The notes under the pieces were generated by a model. The model was not told where the DNA came from and did no database searches. It saw nothing but the letters and a program-made list of their open reading frames with translations. Shown here one piece after another: positions 50,401-59,120 of a stretch of 64,000 nt of DNA. This stretch comes from Maricaulis sp. (GTDB lineage: Bacteria; Pseudomonadota; Alphaproteobacteria; Caulobacterales; Maricaulaceae). Positions within the stretch are counted from its first letter, which is position 1, and every line of letters starts with the position of its first letter. The stretch covers positions 62,001 through 126,000 of the forward strand of contig NZ_JASBRQ010000044.1 of NCBI RefSeq assembly GCF_030149425.1, in the 5' to 3' direction. The translations under genes were made by a program, and so were the position numbers.

Positions 50401-50845
50401 CGCGCCCGACGCCGCCCCCAAGCCCAAACGCCGCACGCGCAGCCGGGCCCGCGATCTGAGCGGCGTCACGGTGATGTGCCTCGATAATGACCCGGCCGTT
50501 CTGGAAGGCTTTGAAGAATTGCTCGGACGTTGGGGCTGCGACGTCACAGCCGTCCGCGACGAAGCCGAGGCCAGGACCCATTTCCCGGACACACCGCCTG
50601 ATCTTGCCATCATCGACTACCGGCTCGATGAGGGCGAAATCGGCCCGGAGGTTTTCGAACGGCTGTGCGAGGACTGGGCGGCCCGGCCACCTGCCCTGCT
50701 GGCAACGGCTGAGAAAGGTGCAGAAGTCGAAACCGCGGCGCAGCGGCTCGGTATGGATGTCATCGCCAAACCTGTGCCGCCGGCGGTCCTTCGGGCCAGT
50801 TTGAGCGCGCTGCAGACCCGCCGGCGCCAGAAATCAAACACCTGA
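47408..50845 (+). CDS. crbS: CrbS-like hybrid sensor histidine kinase with SLC5 transporter domain
   Basis: A 1145-residue sensor. Residues 1-490 are a sodium/solute-symporter-like domain of about 12-13 helices (FYGAVGEASRNGWDYLPIYLGP, RKHDTGSIADFLAARFGKS). A PAS domain follows (about 615-730, DHVPALISFSDQDQ), then a coiled coil, the HisKA box with His788 (AASHDLLQP), the HATPase (N-box QNLIANAVRYT, DTGPGVP, GLGLGLAIV) and a receiver domain with Asp1070 (IIDYRLDEG). This architecture is that of CrbS, which controls acetyl-CoA synthetase with CrbR in gamma-proteobacteria. The ATG at 47408 is chosen for GGGGAGGG upstream, over a TTG at 47384. Confidence 0.92.
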   Translation: MSINAVAITLGLYTAFLFMLAAWGDRHASRLDRHAGLRSGLLALSLGVYCTSWTFYGAVGEASRNGWDYLPIYLGPALLFMLGYPIIRRLVRLGRKHDTGSIADFLAARFGKSALVGSLAAIVLAVASVPYVALQLKSTATSLELLVGSEAREIDWALLATIAFAAFAILFGARRPDTSSGNRGLVLAVAFEAVVKLVAMIAVGVLAWSIWNGLPTAEQQATFAASSLRAPDLDVRFAVLTLLAGFAALCLPRQFHMLVVEARQPEDARRSRWAFPAYLGLVALVAPPVALAGTTLSGGTNPDAFVLALPIAAGSDSLALLAFIGGFSASAGMITVGALALSTMLVDAVAAPILLQRGVENRPRNLATRLLNYRRATILLLLLAAYLFHLGLDRQMALADIGLVAFAGAAQLGPALLFGLYWKRANRAGAIAGICTGSLLWFALVLLPSYTGAPVALPGDADGFAWMTLLSLVCNAIAFIIAVAFSPAHLTDRVQAARFSEREQPAPGPSGAAIRLADLQTLFQHVLGEAGAREAITELRTIAGRSVDSGGAVPREVLNWCEARLARAVGAPAARILIAQVLPGGGLSASDVVTLIDETSEIIRTSETAREETERSVQFYMDHVPALISFSDQDQRLRFANRAYLDYFGLDEDITGHRIAEYLSEQEYARREPYIAAALEGERQVFDIARDTAGGTAQTWQVLYQPRIEEGEVVGFFGVYQDITARRVAEEGLMEAYATLEDKVRERTSELEAEGAKRLALVEDLEIARAQAEGATQSKTRFLAAASHDLLQPLSAARLLTSALSSELESSPPDTQSLINRIDQSIENADQLLRALLDISRLDAGGVTPEISRFSLDALIAETAAPMAEKAAEKGLELRSVRSGLWVESDRGLMMSVLQNLIANAVRYTRSGGVLIGARRRGASIALQVVDTGPGVPLDARERIFKEFERGKTNKADDRGLGLGLAIVDRILQRLGHPIRIVEGPDGGSVFEVELPRCAPDAAPKPKRRTRSRARDLSGVTVMCLDNDPAVLEGFEELLGRWGCDVTAVRDEAEARTHFPDTPPDLAIIDYRLDEGEIGPEVFERLCEDWAARPPALLATAEKGAEVETAAQRLGMDVIAKPVPPAVLRASLSALQTRRRQKSNT

Positions 50846-50858
50846 ACTGAGGCTACAC

Positions 50859-51500
50859 TCAGGCCTTGGCCGGTTCGACAAAGAGGGATTGGGCAATAAG
50901 GACCGCCTGCGTCCGGTTGATCACGCCCAGCTTGCGGAAGATCGCGGTCACATGGGCTTTGACCGTGGCGATCGAGATATCCATTTCATAGGCGATCTGC
51001 TTGTTCAGCCGCCCGGCTGCCAGACCTTCCAGCACACGCAATTGTGCCGGGGTCAAAGTCGCCAGAAGGGCCGCATGATCAACGCTTTCATCATCGCCGA
51101 CATCCTCAGCATCCTCCGGCAGCCAGACCTCGCCATCCCGCACCGCCTGCAGGGCCGCGCAGATGGTATCGAGATCGGCTGTCTTGGGGATGAATCCAGA
51201 CGCACCGAACTCGACGGCGCGATAGGCGATGCCCGGCGCATCGCTGGCTGACACGATAACCACGGGGATGGCCGGATAATCGCGGCGCAACTCGGTCAGC
51301 CCGATAAATCCGGAACTGTCGCCCATGTGCAGATCCAGGCAAACCAGATCGACCGGCCCCTTGGCCAGCACGTCCTTGGCCGCGCTCAGGCTGTCGACCT
51401 CAATCGTTTCAATATCGCCCGCAAGTCGCCGGACCGCTTCCAGCAGGGCCGCGCGGACCAGCGGGTGGTCGTCAGCAAGGAGTATGCGTTCTGAGGCCAT
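50859..51500 (-). CDS. crbR: CrbR-like NarL/LuxR-family response regulator
   Basis: A 213-residue response regulator. The receiver begins ERILLADDHPLVRAALLEAV, with phospho-acceptor Asp56 in VCLDLHM; the LuxR-type helix-turn-helix is near residues 145-205 (LTPAQLRVLEGLAAGRLNKQIAYEMDISIATVKAHVTAIFRKLGV). It lies tail-to-tail with the CrbS-like kinase and divergent from the porin-acs operon. It is expected to be activated by CrbS and to turn on acs and acetate uptake. The ATG at 51500 lacks a strong ribosome site; the upstream extension to 51524 is not conserved-looking. Confidence 0.9.
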   Translation of the reverse strand: MASERILLADDHPLVRAALLEAVRRLAGDIETIEVDSLSAAKDVLAKGPVDLVCLDLHMGDSSGFIGLTELRRDYPAIPVVIVSASDAPGIAYRAVEFGASGFIPKTADLDTICAALQAVRDGEVWLPEDAEDVGDDESVDHAALLATLTPAQLRVLEGLAAGRLNKQIAYEMDISIATVKAHVTAIFRKLGVINRTQAVLIAQSLFVEPAKA

Positions 51501-51571
51501 TCGCGTTGCATTCCGGCAGCACAATAGATCGATTGCAATTCATCATAGTCCGCGCGCAAGACGCTGTCTTC

Positions 51572-51616
51572 TTAGCCCAAAGTCGTAGCCCGATTGGCGG
51601 CCTCTACGACCTTTGG
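51572..51616. promoter_or_regulatory. Candidate CrbR target: shared 14-mer and inverted repeat upstream of porin-acs
   Basis: TTAGCCCAAAGTCG (51572-51585) matches 13 of 14 bases of the sequence upstream of the acetate symporter. Here CCAAAGTCGTAG (51577-51588) is repeated in inverse as CTACGACCTTTGG (51604-51616), with one inserted base. It lies 93-137 bases upstream of the porin start in the 208-base gap divergent from crbR. Confidence 0.52.
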
Positions 51617-51708
51617 AGAATACCGCCGCGGCGGGGCTTTCCCGATACTCCCACATCAGACGGACACCCGGCAAACCGCCGGCAAGAAAGGTCCGGGGAG
51701 GACTATCG

Positions 51709-53061
51709 ATGTTGAATTCGCGTTTGCTCAAAACCAAGCTCGGCCTCACCACGGCCGTCCTGGCGCTGACCACCGGCCTGGCGCCGATGGCGGCAGCCAG
51801 CACCAATCCGGACCTCGAGGCCCGCATCGCCGCGCTGGAGGCGATGATCGCGGAGCTGCGCCAGGAAGTGGCCGCAGGACAGGCGGCAGACGCCGAACAA
51901 GTCGTGCGTGTCGAGCAGATCGAAGCCCAGGTCGCAGCGGCACCGGCCGCAGCGGCAGCCAGTGGCGCATCCGGCTTCATGGCCGGCAATACACGCATCA
52001 CCATGGGTGGCTTCGTCGATGCCGACTATCACGTGACGGAGCTGTCGGACGGTGATTTCGCCCCCACCTCGATCGCGCGCGATTTCTACATCCCCGGCGC
52101 AACGCCGGTTGGCGGTTCCGGCGACAGCCGGGTCGATAACGACTTTACCGCCAAAGGGACACGCTTCTTCTTCGCCACTTCAACTCCGACTGATAATGGC
52201 GAAATCCGGGGCCGTCTGGAGTTCGATTTTCTCGGCTCGCCGGGCGGGAATGAGCGGGTCTCCAACTCCTATAATCCGCGCCTTCGCGCCGCCTGGCTGC
52301 AATATGGCAATTGGCGCATGGGCCAGGACTGGTCGACCTTCCAGAACACCGCCGCCATCCCGGAGAGTGCGAGTTTCCTGGTTGCCTCGGACGGCATGGT
52401 CTTCGTGCGCCAGGCCCAGCTGCGCTACACCGCGGGCAATTGGCAATTCGCCCTGGAGAACCCGGACACCACCATCACCCCGTTTGGCGGTGGCGGGCGC
52501 ATTGATGGCGGCGATGGGGCCCTGCCCGACCTTGTTGTGCGCTATAATCACTCCGGTGATTTCGGCAGTTTTGCCATCGCCGGCCTGGCCCGCAATCTGA
52601 CCTATGAAGGCGCCGGTTCCGACGACTCCACCTTTGGCTGGGGCCTGTCCGCTTCCGGCCGCATCAATCTCGGTGACAGTTCCGACCTGCGCTTCTCGCT
52701 CAGCGGCGGCGAAGGCATGGGCCGTTATATCGGCCTCAACGCAGCGAACGGAGCCGTGATGGACGGCAATGGCGGCATTGAAGCCATTCCCTCCTTCGGT
52801 GGCCTTGTCGCGCTGCGCCAGAATCTCGGCGATGGCCGCCGCTTCAATCTCGGCTACTCGCATCTGGAGGTCGACAATGATGTTGCCCTGAGCGGCTCAT
52901 CGGCCACGGCCAGCGTCTATTCCGGCTTCGCCAACTACATGGTCACGCTGGCCCCCGGCATCACGGCCGGAGCGGAAATCCTCTACGGCGAGCGCGAGCT
53001 GGAGAGCGGCGCCTCCGGCACGATCAGCCGCGCCACCTTCTCAACCAAGTACACGTTCTAA
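51709..53061 (+). CDS. DcaP-like outer-membrane porin
   Basis: A 450-residue protein: signal peptide (MLNSRLLKTK to APMAAAS), a short coiled coil at about residues 32-70 (LEARIAALEAMIAELRQEV), an Ala/Pro-rich linker, then a beta-barrel of alternating strands ending SRATFSTKYTF with a terminal Phe. The barrel opens NTRITMGGFVDADYHV and contains SNSYNPRLRAAWLQYGNWRMGQDWSTFQN, typical of DcaP-type trimeric porins. Placed before acsA with a 36-base gap, it probably admits acetate or other small carboxylates. GGGGAGGA lies before the ATG at 51709. Confidence 0.88.
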   Translation: MLNSRLLKTKLGLTTAVLALTTGLAPMAAASTNPDLEARIAALEAMIAELRQEVAAGQAADAEQVVRVEQIEAQVAAAPAAAAASGASGFMAGNTRITMGGFVDADYHVTELSDGDFAPTSIARDFYIPGATPVGGSGDSRVDNDFTAKGTRFFFATSTPTDNGEIRGRLEFDFLGSPGGNERVSNSYNPRLRAAWLQYGNWRMGQDWSTFQNTAAIPESASFLVASDGMVFVRQAQLRYTAGNWQFALENPDTTITPFGGGGRIDGGDGALPDLVVRYNHSGDFGSFAIAGLARNLTYEGAGSDDSTFGWGLSASGRINLGDSSDLRFSLSGGEGMGRYIGLNAANGAVMDGNGGIEAIPSFGGLVALRQNLGDGRRFNLGYSHLEVDNDVALSGSSATASVYSGFANYMVTLAPGITAGAEILYGERELESGASGTISRATFSTKYTF

Positions 53062-53097
53062 GCCCAGAGCCGCACAGGCGGCAAAGGAGAGACCGAC

Positions 53098-55071
53098 ATG
53101 GACGGACAAGCCCTACTCGACAAGCCGGAGACCGCGCCGGAACGCATTGCGGTCAAGCCGGACTATGCCGACCGCGCCAAGATCAATGCGGAGCGCTATG
53201 CCGCGAAATACCTGCAATCGATCGAACAGCCGGAGACATTCTGGCGGCAGGAACTGGAACGGCTAGACTGGTTCAAATACCCGACCCAGCTGGATAATTC
53301 CAACTGGGACCCGGACCAGCTGAAAATCTCCTGGTTCGAGGATGGCATCCTCAATGTCGCCCATAACTGCATCGACCGGCATCTGCCGGAACGGGCCAAT
53401 GATGTGGCCATCATCTGGGAAGGCGACAATCCCGGCTTCCACCACGCCATCACCTACGCCCAGCTGCACAACCATGTCTGCCGCTTCGCCAATGAGCTGA
53501 AATCCATTGGCGTCAAGAAGGGCGACCGGGTGATGATCTACATGCCGATGATCGCCGAGGCGGCCTATGCCATGCTCGCCTGCGCCCGCATCGGTGCTGT
53601 GCATTCGGTGGTATTTGGCGGCTTCTCGCCCGACGCCCTGGCCGGCCGGATCGAAGATTGCGGCGCCCGTTTCGTGGTCACGGCCGATGAAGGCGTGCGC
53701 GGCGGCAAGGCCGTACCGCTCAAGGCCAATGTCGACGCTGCCCTGGAGCAGGTCGAGGTCGATGGCGTGCTGTGCATTCGCCATACCGGCGGTGAGATCG
53801 GCTGGACTGAAGGCCGCGACCATTGGCACCACGAACTGGCCCTCAAGGTAGATGCCATTTGCCCGGCCGAGCCGATGAATGCGGAAGATCCGCTGTTCAT
53901 TCTCTACACCTCGGGCTCCACCGGCAAACCCAAGGGCGTGATGCACACGACCGGGGGCTATCTGCTGTGGACGGCGATGACCTTCGACTACATTTTTGAC
54001 GTGCAGCCGGGTGAAGTCTTCTGGTGTACCGCCGATATCGGCTGGGTCACCGGTCACACCTATCTGATCTATGGACCGCTCGCCAATGGCGTCACGACGC
54101 TGATGTTCGAAGGCGTGCCGACCTATCCAGGCCCGGACCGGGTCTGGCGTGTCGTGGCCACGCACCAGGTCAATGTTCTCTACACCGCACCGACCGCCAT
54201 CCGGGCCCTGATGCGCGAGGGCGATGAGCATGTGCTCAAGCACGACCGCTCTTCCCTGCGCCTGTTGGGCAGTGTCGGCGAGCCGATCAATCCGGAAGCC
54301 TGGTCATGGTATTACAGTGTCGTCGGCGAGGAGCGCTGCCCGATTGTCGACACCTGGTGGCAGACCGAGACGGGCGCCTGCCTGATTACGCCGCTGCCCG
54401 GCGCCCATGATCTCAAGCCCGGCGCCGCCTCCAAACCCATGTTCGGGATTGAGCCGGCCTTGATCGACAATGAGGGCGAGATGATCACGGCCGACGGCGC
54501 CATTGAAGGCAATCTGGTCCTGCTCGGCTCTTGGCCCGGCCAGATGCGGACCGTCTATGGCGACCACAAACGCTTTGCCGAGACCTATTTCACCACCTAT
54601 CGCGGGCTCTATTTCACCGGCGATGGCGCGCGTCGCGATGCCGACGGATACTGGTGGATTACCGGCCGGGTGGATGATGTGCTCAATGTCTCGGGCCACC
54701 GTCTCGGCACAGCAGAGATCGAGAGTGCCCTCGTTTCCCACCCGCTCGTCGCGGAAGCGGCCGTGGTCGGATATCCGCACGATATCAAGGGACAGGGCGT
54801 TTATTGCTACGTCACCTTGAAGGCAGGTCTGCAGCCGACCGACGCGACCGCCAAGGATTTGCGCAAGCATGTGCGCCAGGAGATCGGTCCGGTCGCGACC
54901 CCGGATCTGCTCCAGTTTGCCCCCGGTCTGCCCAAGACCCGGTCCGGCAAGATCATGCGCCGCATCCTGCGCAAAATCGCCGAGAATGAGTTCTCCAGCC
55001 TGGGTGACATCTCGACGCTGGCCGATCCCTCCGTCGTCGATCAACTGATCGAAGGCCGGCTCAACAAATAG
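53098..55071 (+). CDS. acsA: Acetyl-CoA synthetase (AMP-forming)
   Basis: A 657-residue ANL-family ligase converting acetate, ATP and CoA to acetyl-CoA. Motifs: [12 protein letters not shown] (P-loop), [36 protein letters not shown] and the catalytic lysine in [11 protein letters not shown], which is the usual acetylation target of Pat/CobB control. AAAGGAGA precedes the ATG. It is cotranscribed with the DcaP-like porin and followed by a strong terminator; control by the CrbS/CrbR pair encoded upstream is expected. Confidence 0.97.
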   Translation: MDGQALLDKPETAPERIAVKPDYADRAKINAERYAAKYLQSIEQPETFWRQELERLDWFKYPTQLDNSNWDPDQLKISWFEDGILNVAHNCIDRHLPERANDVAIIWEGDNPGFHHAITYAQLHNHVCRFANELKSIGVKKGDRVMIYMPMIAEAAYAMLACARIGAVHSVVFGGFSPDALAGRIEDCGARFVVTADEGVRGGKAVPLKANVDAALEQVEVDGVLCIRHTGGEIGWTEGRDHWHHELALKVDAICPAEPMNAEDPLFILYTSGSTGKPKGVMHTTGGYLLWTAMTFDYIFDVQPGEVFWCTADIGWVTGHTYLIYGPLANGVTTLMFEGVPTYPGPDRVWRVVATHQVNVLYTAPTAIRALMREGDEHVLKHDRSSLRLLGSVGEPINPEAWSWYYSVVGEERCPIVDTWWQTETGACLITPLPGAHDLKPGAASKPMFGIEPALIDNEGEMITADGAIEGNLVLLGSWPGQMRTVYGDHKRFAETYFTTYRGLYFTGDGARRDADGYWWITGRVDDVLNVSGHRLGTAEIESALVSHPLVAEAAVVGYPHDIKGQGVYCYVTLKAGLQPTDATAKDLRKHVRQEIGPVATPDLLQFAPGLPKTRSGKIMRRILRKIAENEFSSLGDISTLADPSVVDQLIEGRLNK

Positions 55072-55103
55072 CGGTTCTCTCCCCAACCCGACCGCTGAAG
55101 CTG

Positions 55104-55141
55104 CCGCCGGAGTGCCCCCCCACTCCGGCGGTCGTCTTTTT
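55104..55141 (+). terminator. Intrinsic terminator after acsA
   Basis: Stem CCGCCGGAGTG (55104-55114) pairs with CACTCCGGCGG (55121-55131) around a C6 loop, followed by TCGTCTTTTT. It ends just where the convergent P450 gene stops (55143), so it may also act on transcripts from the other side. Confidence 0.9.
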
Positions 55142-55142
55142 A

Positions 55143-56522
55143 TCAGGCCGGTTGCGGTGTCTTCACGGCGTGGCGGGAGGGTTTCTCTCCGCCCTCGCCG
55201 TAGATATTCACCTCAAGACTGGAGATCGCATGCACCAGCGTGTTGGGCGCAATGTTCTGGCGGCCCGTCCAGCTGATCTGCGGGAAGCGCTCGAGAATCT
55301 TGCTCAGGGCCGATTGCAGCTGCATCTGGGCAATGCGTTGGCCGAGGCATTTGTGAGGCCCGTGCCCAAAGGCCAGATGTTTGTCGAAATTATCGCGCGT
55401 CATGTCGAACCGGTCCGGGTCCGGGAAGACTGAAGGGTCGCGATTGGCGGCCGGATACCAGAGCACAAGCTTTTCGTCCTTGGCGATACGTTGGCCATTG
55501 AGCTCCGTGTCTTCCAGGGCCGTGCGGCGCATGTGCTGGACCGGTGAAATCAGACGGATGGCTTCATGCGTCATGCGCGGAATGAGGCTGGGATCGGCGA
55601 TCGCCATTTCACGCTGATCAGGGAACTCTGTCAGCAAGCGGATCGTGCCCGACAGCGAGTTTCGCGTCGTGTCATTGCCGGCGAAAATGATCAGCAGCCA
55701 GGAGCCATCCAGATACTCCTGCGGCAGCGGCTTGCCGGCCATTTGTGTATTGGCGATCGCGGTCAGGAGATCGCGCCGCGGATTGGCCCGGCGGTCCGCC
55801 ATGACGCGCTCGCCATAATCGAACATCTCGTTGACGTAGTGGTAGAATTTGATCGGGAACCAGGGCCGGCGCGAGAGCAGGGTCCACGGGTTTACATAAT
55901 ACTGGTTGGCCAGTTCCAGATAATGCATCCACTGGATAACCTTGGGCCGGTCTTCCTCATCAATGCCGAGCATTTCACACAGGGTGAAAAGCGGGACTTC
56001 CTGAGAGAAGAGTTTGACGAAATCGACCACCGGGCCCTGCCGTTCGACCTCGTCGAGCAAGGCGTCGATCTTGGCATCCACCCGCTCACGCAGCTCGGCA
56101 ACAAAGCGCGGGATGAAGAAGTCCTTCTGCTGGATCCGCATTTCCATGTGATGCGGCTGGTCCAGATTGATGATCGAGTTGAAAGCCGCCGGGATCAGCT
56201 TCTTGGGCCGCCATTCCTTGCGCGGCTTGATGAACATGTTGATGCTGCCGCGCTCTGAGGAAAAAACGTCATTGGCCAGCTCGGCCTGTTTGATGTCCTC
56301 ATAGCGCGACACGGCCCAGAACCCGGCCGTCGACTTGTCCGCCGGACCTGACCACATGACCGGCGCCTCTTCGCGCATGCGCTTGAAAAAATCGTGCGGA
56401 TGCCCCTGGGTCCAGGACTGCGGATCCCACAAGGCAAACTCGTCCAGCATCGGATAAACCGCATCATGCTGCGGCAGGGCCTGGGGCCGGTCCTCGAGGA
56501 TGACATCGCTGACGAGTTGCAT
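55143..56522 (-). CDS. Cytochrome P450
   Basis: A 459-residue soluble bacterial P450. The I-helix reads IIFAGNDTTRNSL, the K-helix ExxR lies in HEAIR, and the haem-binding loop LAFGHGPHKCLG has Cys392 as axial ligand. The N-terminal half (EEAPVMWSGPADKSTAGFWAVSRYEDI) resembles the CYP107/CYP125/CYP153-like group of Proteobacteria acting on steroid, terpenoid or alkyl substrates; the exact family cannot be set by eye. The ATG at 56522 is preferred over a TTG at 56528, given GGGAG ten bases upstream. A TetR-like operator precedes it. No ferredoxin partner is nearby. Confidence 0.92.
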   Translation of the reverse strand: MQLVSDVILEDRPQALPQHDAVYPMLDEFALWDPQSWTQGHPHDFFKRMREEAPVMWSGPADKSTAGFWAVSRYEDIKQAELANDVFSSERGSINMFIKPRKEWRPKKLIPAAFNSIINLDQPHHMEMRIQQKDFFIPRFVAELRERVDAKIDALLDEVERQGPVVDFVKLFSQEVPLFTLCEMLGIDEEDRPKVIQWMHYLELANQYYVNPWTLLSRRPWFPIKFYHYVNEMFDYGERVMADRRANPRRDLLTAIANTQMAGKPLPQEYLDGSWLLIIFAGNDTTRNSLSGTIRLLTEFPDQREMAIADPSLIPRMTHEAIRLISPVQHMRRTALEDTELNGQRIAKDEKLVLWYPAANRDPSVFPDPDRFDMTRDNFDKHLAFGHGPHKCLGQRIAQMQLQSALSKILERFPQISWTGRQNIAPNTLVHAISSLEVNIYGEGGEKPSRHAVKTPQPA

Positions 56523-56546
56523 GCTCAAAATGCTCCCAATTCAAAA

Positions 56547-56563
56547 AGCGAACAGTGTTCACT
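56547..56563. promoter_or_regulatory. TetR-like operator upstream of the P450 gene
   Basis: AGCGAACAGTGTTCACT is a 17-base inverted repeat with seven of eight matching arm positions around a central G. It lies 25 bases upstream of the P450 start. Sequences of the form AGTGAACA-N-TGTTCACT are typical targets of TetR-family repressors. No TetR gene is in the window. Confidence 0.5.
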
Positions 56564-56630
56564 CATGGAAGCTAGGGCGCACCCTGCGGGGTTGGCAAGG
56601 GCCGGGCCGGGATTTCCGTTGACGTTAGCG

Positions 56631-57784
56631 TTAAATCCACACTTCGCGGTACAGCGCGGCCATTTCATCGCGGGTCGGAATGCGCGGGTTATTGCCCGGT
56701 GAGCCGGAGGACTCAGCCTGCTCCGCCATAGTACCAATCACGGACTCATAGCGCGCCTGTTCGACACCGAATTCGCGCAGGGTTGGCACCGAAAGCTCAC
56801 CATTTAGCGCCTCTAATTCGTGGATCAGACGGCTACAGGCGCTGGCATCATCAAGCCCGGCCGCCGCAACGCCCATGGTGCGGGCGCATTCGGCATAGCG
56901 CTCCCGCGCCGCTGGTATCGACCATCTGGTAACCGCCGGTAATAGCATGGCATTAGAGAGCCCGTGCGGCACATGGAAGAACGCCCCGATCGGCCGGCTC
57001 ATCCCGTGCACAAGGGCGACAGAGGCGTTGGAAAACGCCATACCAGCCAGGGTCGCCCCGGCCATCATCGCCTCGCGCGCGGCGCGATTGTCCGGCTCGT
57101 GATAGGCGGTCCGCAGATTGGGTGCGATCAGGCGCATCGCCCCCAGCGCCTGCTGATCGGAGAAGGCATTGGCCTTGCGGCTGACATAGGCCTCGATGGC
57201 GTGGGTCAGTGCGTCAATGCCTGTGTCCGCGGTTGCACGCGGTGGCAGGCTGATGGTCAGTTCGAAGTCGACGATCGCCGCCGCCGGCATCAGCCCGGGG
57301 CCCATGCAGAGCATTTTCTCGTCCGTTGCCGCATCGGTGATGACGGTAACGCGAGTGACTTCCGACCCCGTCCCCGCCGTTGTCGGGATGGCGATGACTG
57401 GCACAGCACCCCGGCCGACAATGTTCGGAACCTTGAGATCGCGCATAACCCCGCCCGAGGCGGCCAGCGCAGTCATGGCCTTGGCTGTATCGATCGCACT
57501 TCCGCCACCAAGAGCACAAAATCGCTCTCGCGAAACACAGCCAGGCCTGCTTCGACACAATCCACCGTGGGCTCCGGAACGGTGTCGAGGAAGAGACCCG
57601 GCTCGTTACCTGCTTGACGCAGCAACGCCGCCGCCTGCTCGACATAGCCAAGCTGGGCGAGGATCTTGTCAGAGATGATCAGTGGGCGGCGCGCACCGAG
57701 GCGAGCCAGAACGTCCGGCAAGTCCGCCAGGGCTCCCGCGCCGATGCGCAGGTCCGGGGTCAGATCAATGCGCGCCGCCGCCAT
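56631..57784 (-). pseudogene. Iron-containing alcohol dehydrogenase, split by a frameshift
   Basis: Two overlapping frames together give a complete iron-containing alcohol dehydrogenase of about 384 residues. The first (57784 down to about 57516) encodes DLRIGAGALADLP to FRESDFV; the second continues from ALGGGSAIDTAKAM to the end at 56631. One base is missing near 57516 compared with an intact reading D-F-V-A-L-G-G-G-S. The NAD site (GGGSAIDTAK) and metal-ligand segments (DALTHAIEAYVS, HGMSRPIGAFFHVPHG) are intact. It may be a recent inactivation or a sequencing error. Its start is two bases after the oxidoreductase stop, so the two form an operon. Confidence 0.85.
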
Positions 57785-57786
57785 GA

Positions 57787-58959
57787 TCAGCTTTCGATCT
57801 GGAAGGTCAGACCGGCATGTTCCTGCAGGCGCCCGATCAATGCCTCTCCCATCGCCGGAGCCGGGGTGTAGACACCGCCCGGGGTCTGCTCCCGGTCGAC
57901 ATTCTTGACCAGGCAGAGTGCCGATTCCGCAATCATTTTCGAGGTCGAGCCATAGCCCGGGTCCTTGTCACCGGAGACACCCGCGGTCAGGCGCGTCCCG
58001 TCGGCAGCAACGCCGGTAAACATGGCGTCGTAAAACCCGGTCTCGCGTTCTTCCTTGCTGGGACCCTCACCCGGCTTGGGCGGGTTTTCGGCCATGGATT
58101 TGTCATTGGCGATCATATTGGCGAACTGCTCGCCATTTTCGCCCGGACCGGTGGCGAACATCTCGTCATAGACGAAGTCCTCGCCATAGCGGTGACCCAA
58201 CAGCGCGTTGGACCGGTGGACATTCTTGGTATTGATCGAAGCCATGATGAAGGGCGCCGACCAGGTATTGAGATCGTCCTCGAAAATCACCTTCATGCCG
58301 GAAGGCTGTTTCGGCCCCTCAAAGTCGGGAACCAGGCTGAACGGGTTGCGCAGACGGTTGATCACCTCCGGCTCCTTGGCCGCGCGCGCCATGGTCTCGG
58401 CAAAGCTCGCCGCCGTACCGCCGGAGAAAGTGCCCTTCATCTTGCGCACCCGGCCTTTGACACGGGCGAGCGGAGCACCGGTTTTCTCGATGGCATGCTG
58501 CTGCAGGAAGTAGACGCCGAGATCGAAGGGAATGGAGTCGAAACCACAGGACAGAACAATGCGCGCCCCGCTGGCTTTGGCCGGAGCATCGTAATTACGG
58601 ATGATGTCATACATCCACGCTGGCTCACCGCAGAGGTCGACATAGTCGGTGCCGGCCTCAACGCAGGCCTTGATCAGCGGCTCGCCATAAAGCTGATACG
58701 GCCCCACTGTGGTCACCACGGCGGCCGTCGCTTCCGCCATCGCCTTGAGCGAGGCCGGATCCGCGCTGTCGGCGACGATCAGCGGCGTATCCGCCGGTGC
58801 GCCAATCTCATCGCGCACGGCAGCGAGCTTGTCGGCCGACCGCCCGGCCATGGCCCAGCGGACGTCTGAGCCATACTCGGCAGCGAGATATTCTGCGACG
58901 AGACGGCCGGTAAAGCCCGTCGCGCCGAAAACGACGACGTCATAAGTGCGCGCATTCAT
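57787..58959 (-). CDS. Saccharopine-dehydrogenase-like NAD(P) oxidoreductase (trans-acting enoyl reductase type)
   Basis: A 390-residue protein with an N-terminal Rossmann fingerprint DVVVFGATGFTGRLVAEYLA and the family segments VVTTVGPYQLYGEPLIKACVEAGTDYVDLCGE and LSCGFDSIPFDLGVYFLQ. These match the SCCPDH/trans-acting enoyl reductase group rather than true saccharopine dehydrogenase, so a role in lipid or polyketide-like reduction is possible but not shown. First gene of a two-gene unit with the alcohol dehydrogenase. Confidence 0.88.
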   Translation of the reverse strand: MNARTYDVVVFGATGFTGRLVAEYLAAEYGSDVRWAMAGRSADKLAAVRDEIGAPADTPLIVADSADPASLKAMAEATAAVVTTVGPYQLYGEPLIKACVEAGTDYVDLCGEPAWMYDIIRNYDAPAKASGARIVLSCGFDSIPFDLGVYFLQQHAIEKTGAPLARVKGRVRKMKGTFSGGTAASFAETMARAAKEPEVINRLRNPFSLVPDFEGPKQPSGMKVIFEDDLNTWSAPFIMASINTKNVHRSNALLGHRYGEDFVYDEMFATGPGENGEQFANMIANDKSMAENPPKPGEGPSKEERETGFYDAMFTGVAADGTRLTAGVSGDKDPGYGSTSKMIAESALCLVKNVDREQTPGGVYTPAPAMGEALIGRLQEHAGLTFQIES

Positions 58960-59047
58960 TTTGATTGTCCTGGTCTGGGAGTGGCGAGGATCTGATTGGA
59001 GCGCTCAACTTGCCGCCGCTGAGCAGGCCTGTCGAGAGCCAAGTGAA

Positions 59048-59075
59048 ATGACGCGCTAGAGGATTAGCGCGTCAT
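59048..59075 (-). terminator. Hairpin downstream of gltB (probable terminator)
   Basis: ATGACGCGCTA (59048-59058) pairs perfectly with TAGCGCGTCAT (59065-59075) around a six-base loop. It lies 45 bases past the gltB stop; on the minus strand it is followed by only a short TTTC, so termination may be partial. The rest of the 161-base gap (58960-59120) holds no gene and the upstream region of the oxidoreductase. Confidence 0.65.
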
Positions 59076-59120
59076 CTCTGAAATCAAGGGCCGGGAAACA
59101 ATCCGTTCAAGCCGGACCGA

